Source: Bacillus_BU sp051233475 (GTDB lineage: Bacteria; Bacillota; Bacilli; Bacillales; Cytobacillaceae). Taken from it: a DNA stretch of 64,000 nucleotides. The stretch is taken from assembly GCF_051233475.1 (NCBI RefSeq), contig NZ_JBKFGH010000001.1, forward strand, positions 1 to 64,000, read 5' to 3'. The translations under genes were made by a program, and so were the position numbers. The notes beneath the pieces are model-generated. The model saw nothing but the letters and a program-made list of their open reading frames with translations. It was not told the origin of the DNA and searched no databases. The first letter of the stretch is position 1. The number at the start of each line of letters is the position of its first letter. Below are positions 25,794 to 32,618 of the stretch, piece after piece.

Positions 25794-25982
25794 ATGGGTC
25801 GAATGCATGGTCGTCATCATACACGTGATAGCAATAAAGGGTCACTTCCACAGGTTCCAAAAAATATGAAATCTGATGGTATTGACGTAGAATATTCTCA
25901 AGAGCTTGCAGACCAAGCAGATTTGGAAGCTCAAGCACGTGCTAATGCGGCAAATCAACGGGTAAAGCATAAGCGAAAATAA
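25794..25982 (+). CDS. yfhD: YfhD-like small protein
   Basis: A 62-residue protein, basic at both ends with an acidic middle (DIDVEYSQELADQADLEA-like region, residues 28-46), matching the YfhD family. AAAGGGG lies 7 bases before the ATG at 25794; the ATG two codons earlier and the frame start at 25746 are less likely. Function unknown. Confidence 0.8.
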   Translation: MGRMHGRHHTRDSNKGSLPQVPKNMKSDGIDVEYSQELADQADLEAQARANAANQRVKHKRK

Positions 25983-26019
25983 AAATGCTCCCTGTTACAA
26001 AATTATTTCCTAAAAAATA

Positions 26020-26044
26020 AACCGGGCGCTGGCCCGGTTTTTTA
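26020..26044 (+). terminator. Terminator after yfhD
   Basis: Stem AACCGGGC / GCCCGGTT with loop GCTG and a T-run. Confidence 0.9.
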
Positions 26045-26234
26045 TCAACAACTATCGTCTCTTTTTATTCATCAACATCCAATTGTGCACACTTTTATCC
26101 ACATTATTGTTAATAATGTGGATAAAAGAAAGAAAAAACTTATTTTTACATGTTTTTTTCAGTAATTTTCTGTGGATAAAAAAATGTGGAAAACCTATTG
26201 TGTTTGTTGATAATGTGGAAAACAATATGGATAA
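26042..26234. promoter_or_regulatory. DnaA-box cluster
   Basis: Within 193 bp I count three perfect DnaA boxes TTATCCACA (26095-26103 plus; 26117-26125 and 26171-26179 minus). Five more differ by one base (26042-26050, 26185-26193, 26205-26213, 26214-26222, 26226-26234). The first two perfect boxes sit in a perfect 17-bp inverted repeat with a 3-base loop (26092-26128). No dnaA or dnaN gene adjoins, so this is not obviously oriC; DnaA titration or transcription control are possible. Confidence 0.7.
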
Positions 26235-26268
26235 GTAACAGGAAATAATTTATAACCGTTATTTTCAC

Positions 26269-26682
26269 TCACCATTCGATAATATAAGGTGTATTTTTTA
26301 CTTTAATGCACCTAAATAAACGATCCCTAAAATTTTTAACTTGAATCATATTCATTGCATCGTCATAACTGAAAAAACCGACTTCATCATTCTCATTAGA
26401 CGCCGCCAGCTTCCCTCCTTCTTTTTTTCCTTCAAATACAAATACTGAAACAGAGCGGTTCATATCATGCTCAACACCTAAAGTTCTGCAAAGCTTAATA
26501 TCAATGCCCGATTCTTCTTTTACCTCTCTAATTGCAGCAGCTTTAATGGATTCACCTCGATTGACATATCCGCCGGGGAATTCCCATCCTCGTCGAAAAC
26601 CTTTTACCAGTAAAATTTTATTATCTTGGTCTAAAACCATCACCGCAACAGCTAAACTGTGACTAGGAATTTGAATCACCAC
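26269..26682 (-). CDS. NUDIX hydrolase, last gene of the phosphonate operon
   Basis: A 137-residue NUDIX-fold protein with the full Nudix box: GGYVNRGESIKAAAIREVKE followed by ESGI (G-x5-E-x7-REUxEExGU). Substrates of the family are nucleoside diphosphates linked to another group. The GTG start lies inside the end of the cytidylyltransferase/transaminase gene (20-bp overlap), so translation is probably coupled. In this setting it might hydrolyse a CMP-activated phosphonate or clean up nucleotide by-products; that is inference. Confidence 0.85.
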   Translation of the reverse strand: MVIQIPSHSLAVAVMVLDQDNKILLVKGFRRGWEFPGGYVNRGESIKAAAIREVKEESGIDIKLCRTLGVEHDMNRSVSVFVFEGKKEGGKLAASNENDEVGFFSYDDAMNMIQVKNFRDRLFRCIKVKNTPYIIEW

Positions 26683-28519
26683 CTTTTATCCTATTCAGAT
26701 AACTTTCTAATAGGGCGATGAATCGTTCCATATCCTTTGATGTGATATTGCCAATATTAGCGACTCGAAACGTGCTTTGCTTGTCGAGCTTGCCTGGGTA
26801 AATCGTGAACCCATTTTCGTAAAAAAAATCATGCATTTTATTAAAATTATAGTTCGGATGTACCGGTTCTATGATTGAAGTAATTATTTTTGAATGGCAG
26901 TTTTTTGGGACCAAATAGTCTAGGCCCAGCCGATTAATTCCCTCGATTAAAGTTTCCCAAGATTTAGAGTATCTTTCATATCGATTGTGGATTCCCTCCC
27001 ACTTTGTCTCGATTATTGCCTGCTTAAGGGCATATAAGGTTTGAACAGGAGGTGTAAATCGCATCTGTTTCGTATGAATGAACGAGAGATACTGTTCATA
27101 GAGATTTAAATATAAATTACGGGGTTTGATTTCCCTTGTTTTTTCTAATTGTACTTTGTTGGCAATTACAAATGAAACCCCAGCCATTCCTTGAAGATTT
27201 TTATTTGCGCTTGCAGCCAAATAACTAATATTCATCTGATTTACATCAATCGGTATTGCAGCAAAAGAACTCATTGCGTCAACAATCATTGTGATTCGGT
27301 GTTTTTTACATATTGCTCCAACTGCTTCAAGCGGATTGAGTAAACCCGTCGTAGTCTCATTATGAACAATGGCAAGATAAGCCACTTTTTGAGATGAGGC
27401 TTCAATTACCTCCTCAAGCTCTTGAATATCCAATGGTTGGTCAGGTGCGCTTTCATACACCAAATAATGTAACCCGTATATCTCGGCAATTTGGCACATC
27501 CGCTTCCCATAGGCTCCATTGTTAATAATCAAAACGGCCTTTTCCGACTCGACGACTGAGCTTAGAATCGATTCCACCGCTGCTGTCCCAGATCCGCCAA
27601 ATAGAATCGTTGTGTACTCTTCAGGATGTCCGGCTAGCTTCGTTAGTTCTTTCGAAATATATTCCATTACTTCCCCAAACTCTGTTTCTCTTGGACAAAT
27701 ATCAGGGACTACTTGAGCATATTTAACTGTATCTGTTGTTGTCGCAGGTCCAGGGTTTAATAAAACATTACGTTTAACTAGGGTTGGAACCTGCTCCCGC
27801 GCTTTAATTAACGGGTATACGATGGATACGGCTCTTGACCAATGCTGTTCGTCATCAACCTCACACCAAACTAAATTATTCCGCTTAAGCACAGATATTT
27901 TCTCCGTTTTTGCCGTCTCAACAAGACCATGTTCATAATCCAAAGTTAAATCAGTGGAAAAGAATTTTTCGACACACAGACACATCTGTTGAAATGTCTT
28001 CCACGAAAGCTTTGTTATCCCAACTAACTCTGCATATATATCGTTTAGATCTTCTCGTTTTTTTGACATATGAAGCAGCTGATGATGTTCATCCGCTTCG
28101 ATAAATACCTCATCACCAGAGCCTGTTAATCCGCTGGCCAAAATACAATTAGCATCCTCACATTCAAGTAAATCCTTAAGCGCGGATTTTTCATAAATCA
28201 CATCAGATTCTAAAAGAAGAAAATCTGTCTTAATAACATCCTTTAGTTGATAAAGAGTGTACATACTTCCAGAGGAATTGAATTTTTCATTGTGAAAACA
28301 CTCAATTTGTGGATATTTTAAAGCAAAGTTCTCATAATCCTGTTTCATATATCCTGTACCAAGATAAATTTTCGTTACTCCTGCCTCTAGTAATTTTTGA
28401 ATTGAAATTTCGATGATCGGCTCATCCTCAATGAGCAAAAAACCCTTCGGATGCTCTCCAGTTCGTTCTCTAATCCGACTTCCCAATCCCGCAGCTAGAA
28501 TAACGGCTGTATTAATCAT
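26663..28519 (-). CDS. Bifunctional nucleotidyltransferase / 2-aminoethylphosphonate aminotransferase (PntC-PhnW type)
   Basis: A 618-residue fusion. Residues 1-240 are a sugar/choline-phosphate-type nucleotidyltransferase with LAAGLGSRIRERTGEHPK at the start and an LLESD metal motif. Residues from about 255 are a class V PLP aminotransferase of the PhnW type (LLNPGPATTT, DAMSSFAAIPID, and the PLP lysine in ASANKNLQG). PhnW interconverts phosphonoacetaldehyde and 2-aminoethylphosphonate (AEP). Next to PEP mutase it would run toward AEP, and the N-terminal domain would make CMP-AEP. Such fusions are known in bacterial phosphonate clusters. It overlaps the decarboxylase gene by 8 bp. Confidence 0.88.
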   Translation of the reverse strand: MINTAVILAAGLGSRIRERTGEHPKGFLLIEDEPIIEISIQKLLEAGVTKIYLGTGYMKQDYENFALKYPQIECFHNEKFNSSGSMYTLYQLKDVIKTDFLLLESDVIYEKSALKDLLECEDANCILASGLTGSGDEVFIEADEHHQLLHMSKKREDLNDIYAELVGITKLSWKTFQQMCLCVEKFFSTDLTLDYEHGLVETAKTEKISVLKRNNLVWCEVDDEQHWSRAVSIVYPLIKAREQVPTLVKRNVLLNPGPATTTDTVKYAQVVPDICPRETEFGEVMEYISKELTKLAGHPEEYTTILFGGSGTAAVESILSSVVESEKAVLIINNGAYGKRMCQIAEIYGLHYLVYESAPDQPLDIQELEEVIEASSQKVAYLAIVHNETTTGLLNPLEAVGAICKKHRITMIVDAMSSFAAIPIDVNQMNISYLAASANKNLQGMAGVSFVIANKVQLEKTREIKPRNLYLNLYEQYLSFIHTKQMRFTPPVQTLYALKQAIIETKWEGIHNRYERYSKSWETLIEGINRLGLDYLVPKNCHSKIITSIIEPVHPNYNFNKMHDFFYENGFTIYPGKLDKQSTFRVANIGNITSKDMERFIALLESYLNRIKGGDSNS

Positions 28520-29642
28520 CCAAAAACACCTGCAATCTCTTTTTTACTTCGAATGGCTTCATTTTGGGTCTCCCAAGTTCTTTTTTTGAACCCGAAGCAA
28601 TTTTTAAATAAATGAAGGTAAGCTGTTGATCTCTCTGCCAATTTTTAATACTCTCGGCCAGTTCTTCGAGATTATGAGCATAAATAGAACGTGGGTAAGC
28701 GCAGGCTGCCGCGATTTCGGAAAAATGGATATGGTTTGAAACGGTACGTTGTCCGCCAGTTGAATCATGTGAGTTATTATCAAGAAGTATATGGAGAAGA
28801 TTAGGCGGGGAGCAGACCCCGTTTGTTGCTAAATTGCCTAATCGCATCAGCAGTGCCCCATCGCCATCAATCGCAATGATTGATTTATCTGGTCTTGCTA
28901 GAGCAAGCCCCAAGCCAAGTGAACTAACACAGCCCATTGAGCCAACCATGTATAAATTATTTCTTGAATCCTCCAGTTCATATAGCTCCCTGCCAGTTTT
29001 CCCTGTGGTGGCAAGCTGAATAGTGGAAGGATTTTTTAAAGAATTGATGACAGCTAAGGCTTCGTATCTTGTTGGTAATTCATCATTACTGCTTTTATTT
29101 TGATGAATTCCGTTAAGTTTTTCTTCTTCTTTTTCCTGAAGGAGGGGTACTGTATCGAAGGTTCCTTTTTTAACGATAAAGAAATAGGATTCATTTAAAT
29201 CGATACAGCGATTGGCCCGCTCTAATTGTCTCTTCGCCTCATTAACATCGCTTGAGAGATATTCCCATTTTAAATTCATAACGGTAAGCAATTCTGGAGT
29301 GATTTGTCCCATTAACTCATGCTGGGGTTCATCTGGGAGTCCAGGTTCACCGCGGAGGCTGATAAAACCTAGAATCGGGATTTGAAAGGGATAAGTGAGA
29401 GAAATTAATGGAGACGTAGCGTTGGTTAAACCCGAATTTTGCATTAATACAACTGATTTCTTCCCGCCTAACGAAACCCCGGCGGCGATTGCAATAGCCT
29501 CCCCTTCATTGGTAGCCATCACGTATTCACAATCATTTATCGTAAAGTTGATGAGATTTTTTAAATAGGAACAAGGAACTCCACAGAAAAAATTAAAACC
29601 AAGTCTTTTTAACTCAGCTCCAAAATTAGCTGTATTGATCAT
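28512..29642 (-). CDS. aepY: Phosphonopyruvate decarboxylase
   Basis: A thiamine-diphosphate enzyme that decarboxylates phosphonopyruvate to phosphonoacetaldehyde, pulling the unfavourable PEP mutase reaction forward. The 376-residue protein has the N-terminal pyrimidine-binding part (GVPCSYLKNLI, NEGEAIAIAAG) and the TPP motif GDGALLMRLG ending in LLDNNSHDSTGGQ. It starts within the PEP mutase stop (ATGA overlap), so the two are translationally coupled. Symbol used by family analogy. Confidence 0.92.
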   Translation of the reverse strand: MINTANFGAELKRLGFNFFCGVPCSYLKNLINFTINDCEYVMATNEGEAIAIAAGVSLGGKKSVVLMQNSGLTNATSPLISLTYPFQIPILGFISLRGEPGLPDEPQHELMGQITPELLTVMNLKWEYLSSDVNEAKRQLERANRCIDLNESYFFIVKKGTFDTVPLLQEKEEEKLNGIHQNKSSNDELPTRYEALAVINSLKNPSTIQLATTGKTGRELYELEDSRNNLYMVGSMGCVSSLGLGLALARPDKSIIAIDGDGALLMRLGNLATNGVCSPPNLLHILLDNNSHDSTGGQRTVSNHIHFSEIAAACAYPRSIYAHNLEELAESIKNWQRDQQLTFIYLKIASGSKKELGRPKMKPFEVKKRLQVFLDD

Positions 29643-31159
29643 GTTGTATCACCAGAACTTTGAATTTTTGTATAGGAGTCAAGATCAAGCCAAGAGCCTT
29701 TCATATACTTAACCGCGATAGGGTGCAGCGTATGAAGATAATTGAACAAGTCGCCTAATGTAAGTTCGTTAAAATCCTTTCTGTTTGCGAGCTTATCCAA
29801 TGCTTCTCGCAATACAGCAGCTCCTTTTCCGGATACTTTCCATACACCGATAAATTCGCCATGTGAGGTATGATTTTTTAATTCGTGCGTCATTTGAACA
29901 AAATCTACCGTTGCTGAATAAAGATTTTTAGAGTAAGGTACCTGTGCAGTTACATAGTTTCTCCCTATCGTGTGATCGTCAAAGTCAGGATCAACCATGA
30001 TCGTAATATCATTTGTATCCTCGATCACTTCTTTAACGACATGGGGCTTATAAATGATTTCCCCGTAGCTGATGAGTGTATTCTCATTTATTTTGTCACG
30101 GACTGTAAAGAGCGCACTCAGTTCTCCCCCATTCGTTTTACAATCACAAAGCTGTTCCTCTGCATCTAAACAGCCAATCTTCATGATATCGCTTATACCA
30201 GCCGTTTTTAATTGATTCATTTGCTCGGGTAGAAGAGGCTGAGCACCTGATTGCCTTACAAGAATAATAGAATTCCAATTATTTTTGGATCGATTTAAAT
30301 AGATTTTTTCGGCACGGGTAAGCTCCTCCGCACCTTGGAGGCGGAATACCTCCTCTAACGGAGTTACATGATTTTCAATATTGATTAAGCTTTCTTCTTT
30401 AAAAATTTGGTTAGTCGTTTCCTTAATAGCCTTAATCGATGCACGAAGATTATGATTAGCCCAAATGCACAGCCCAATCCCCAATTCACGAAAACGCTGG
30501 GTTGGAACCGAATAGTATTTCGTTGGCACAATGACAACCGGCAGCCTGCCGGCCCACTCCTTGATGAACGCTTCAATTTCGGAAATATCCGAGCGTTTGC
30601 TGTGCATGAGGATCGCGTCTGTTCCAGCTTGGCGGTAAGCCTCAGCTCTTTTCATCGCTTCCCCAAGCCCCCACCCGGCTATAAAGGCCTCGACCCTGGA
30701 AACAACCATAAAATCTTCATCGGTTTGACTGTCCTTCATTGCTTTAATCTTTCCACAAAACTCATCGATATCAGCTAATGGCTGTGCTTCACCCTTAATA
30801 AAGGAATTAGTCTTCGGAAAAATCTTATCTTCAATACAAACACCGCCAATTTGGCGTTGTTCTAGTTTTTTCACTAATCTTCTTGCGTTATTAAAGTTAC
30901 CGTACCCCGTATCTCCGTCAAGAAGAATCGGAATCGATGTGGCATCACTCATAAACTCTAACACTTCCAATACCTGTGTCCAGGAGGCTTCGTTATTATC
31001 ACGTACACCCATTGCTGCTGAAATAGATAAACCACTTCCCCAAATCCCTTTGAAGCCGGCCTCCTCTACAATTTTTGCGGACAAAGCATTATGTGCCTCC
31101 ATGATGAATTCTAGAGGTGAACTTGTAATCAAGTTTCTAAGTTGAGTTGTTTTCTTCAT
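29639..31159 (-). CDS. aepX: Phosphoenolpyruvate mutase with C-terminal nucleotidyltransferase-like domain
   Basis: Isomerises phosphoenolpyruvate to phosphonopyruvate, forming the C-P bond. Residues 1-290 are the mutase: LLDGDTGYGN at 80-88 and the diagnostic EDKIFPKTNS at 110-119. Residues about 300-506 look like a sugar nucleotidyltransferase in which the second half is well kept (SYGEIIYKP, GEFIGVWKVS, GSWLDLDSY). The N-terminal glycine-rich nucleotide loop is absent (VRQSGAQPLLPEQM), so this domain is probably degenerate or regulatory. RBS AAGGAGAG precedes the ATG. It is third in a six-gene operon. Confidence 0.92.
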   Translation of the reverse strand: MKKTTQLRNLITSSPLEFIMEAHNALSAKIVEEAGFKGIWGSGLSISAAMGVRDNNEASWTQVLEVLEFMSDATSIPILLDGDTGYGNFNNARRLVKKLEQRQIGGVCIEDKIFPKTNSFIKGEAQPLADIDEFCGKIKAMKDSQTDEDFMVVSRVEAFIAGWGLGEAMKRAEAYRQAGTDAILMHSKRSDISEIEAFIKEWAGRLPVVIVPTKYYSVPTQRFRELGIGLCIWANHNLRASIKAIKETTNQIFKEESLINIENHVTPLEEVFRLQGAEELTRAEKIYLNRSKNNWNSIILVRQSGAQPLLPEQMNQLKTAGISDIMKIGCLDAEEQLCDCKTNGGELSALFTVRDKINENTLISYGEIIYKPHVVKEVIEDTNDITIMVDPDFDDHTIGRNYVTAQVPYSKNLYSATVDFVQMTHELKNHTSHGEFIGVWKVSGKGAAVLREALDKLANRKDFNELTLGDLFNYLHTLHPIAVKYMKGSWLDLDSYTKIQSSGDTT

Positions 31160-31184
31160 GGTATACTCTCCTTGCTTTCACTTT

Positions 31185-32597
31185 TCATCTGCTTGGGATA
31201 AGTTTATTTCTAAGCTCTTTAAAGCTCGTTTGTTTCATCACTCGATGAGTTACCTTGAGCAGTATGGTTGTTTCCTTGCTTAAGTGAGGCTGCAACACGT
31301 TAAATACTTCATCACCCGTTTCGCAAAAGTGAACCTTTTCAGGAGCCATCCCATACTTTAAAGCCGCTTCCCCAATTACTCGCGCTTTTTCCCCTACGAT
31401 AATAAGAAGATCCACGTCTGAATCAACAGCTGCCTTCCCCATTTCACTGTATTGTTCATTAGCATAGGTGCCCTTTCCAAGCTGAGGCATATAGCCAAGA
31501 AGCGCAATTGACTTTTTATCTTTCGTCACACTCTTCAATACTTGGAGCGCGGAAGTCATGGACAGCGGTGAATTGTTCCACGAATCATCAATAATAGTAC
31601 AGCCATTGCTTCCTTCCATAAATTCAAGATGTGATTTTACCTGCTCAAAGGTTGCCAGCCGATGGAGAGCGCTATCAATCTCAATCCCAACATAGGATAC
31701 TGCCGCGATTGCGGCAAGAGCATTGTATATGTTGTGTTCACCATAACCAGGTACAAAGCCATTATAAAGATTTCCTTCATGCCAAAATGTAAAGTCCATC
31801 CCACCGAAGCCGTATTCCACATTGTCAATTCGATAGTGGGATTGTTCACTTTTTCCAATATAGACGACATTTTTATAAGGAGTTGGATCGATCACCCGTT
31901 TGATATTTTCATCGTCTGCATTCAAAATTAAAATTCCATTAAGGGGATCTAATCCCTCAACAATCTCTCCCTTTGCCTTCATATAAATCTCTGGCGTTTC
32001 GCAATCAGTTAAATGATAGACATCAATATTTAATAAAATTCTAATTTGGGGCTTAAAGCACCGGCATGCAACTCGTAAATATCCCGGATAAGCTACCGGC
32101 ATTTCAAATACTGCTACTTCAGTGTTATCATCAATCCCAGTTAAATACCTTAAATTTACCGACATGGAATTCATGCTCATCCACGTTGCTTTTACGACAA
32201 AATCCTGTTTTAACATTTGCTTTATCATTTCTTTCGTCGTTGTCTTGCCACATGTCCCCGTTACACCAATGATGGGGATGTCAAAGAGTCCGCGATAAAA
32301 TTCGATAAATTTCCAATATGCATCCTCTAAATGATCAGTCTCAATTAAAATGACTTCATCTCCAAGATCTGTACAAAGCTGTGGTTTATCCGTAATAATC
32401 ACAACATCTTCATTATATTTCCAGTACTTACCCCTAATCCGTTCAGAATCCATATGAAACAACAATGTATGATCTTCGATATCTTTTTTTGAATAATCGA
32501 TAACATGCTCAATAAGTAAATTCCTTTTTCCAGAGCCCTGAACGATACGATAATCGCCAATTTGCGCCAGAATATCATTTAGTCTTAAACTTTTCAC
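31185..32597 (-). CDS. Mur ligase family protein (MurF-like)
   Basis: A 470-residue ATP-dependent amide ligase related to MurF: an N-terminal substrate domain (residues 1-100), central ATPase domain with P-loop GVTGTCGKTTTKE and the metal-binding stretch VFEMPVAYPG, and a C-terminal Rossmann-like domain (from about 330, with IIDDSWNNSPLSM). It is not the housekeeping murF by context. Placed just before PEP mutase it probably joins an amino acid or amine to a carboxylate in making the cluster product. The GTG start has GAGGTG 8 bases upstream. Confidence 0.85.
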   Translation of the reverse strand: MKSLRLNDILAQIGDYRIVQGSGKRNLLIEHVIDYSKKDIEDHTLLFHMDSERIRGKYWKYNEDVVIITDKPQLCTDLGDEVILIETDHLEDAYWKFIEFYRGLFDIPIIGVTGTCGKTTTKEMIKQMLKQDFVVKATWMSMNSMSVNLRYLTGIDDNTEVAVFEMPVAYPGYLRVACRCFKPQIRILLNIDVYHLTDCETPEIYMKAKGEIVEGLDPLNGILILNADDENIKRVIDPTPYKNVVYIGKSEQSHYRIDNVEYGFGGMDFTFWHEGNLYNGFVPGYGEHNIYNALAAIAAVSYVGIEIDSALHRLATFEQVKSHLEFMEGSNGCTIIDDSWNNSPLSMTSALQVLKSVTKDKKSIALLGYMPQLGKGTYANEQYSEMGKAAVDSDVDLLIIVGEKARVIGEAALKYGMAPEKVHFCETGDEVFNVLQPHLSKETTILLKVTHRVMKQTSFKELRNKLIPSR

Positions 32598-32618
32598 CTA
32601 GTAGTCACCTCACAAGAT

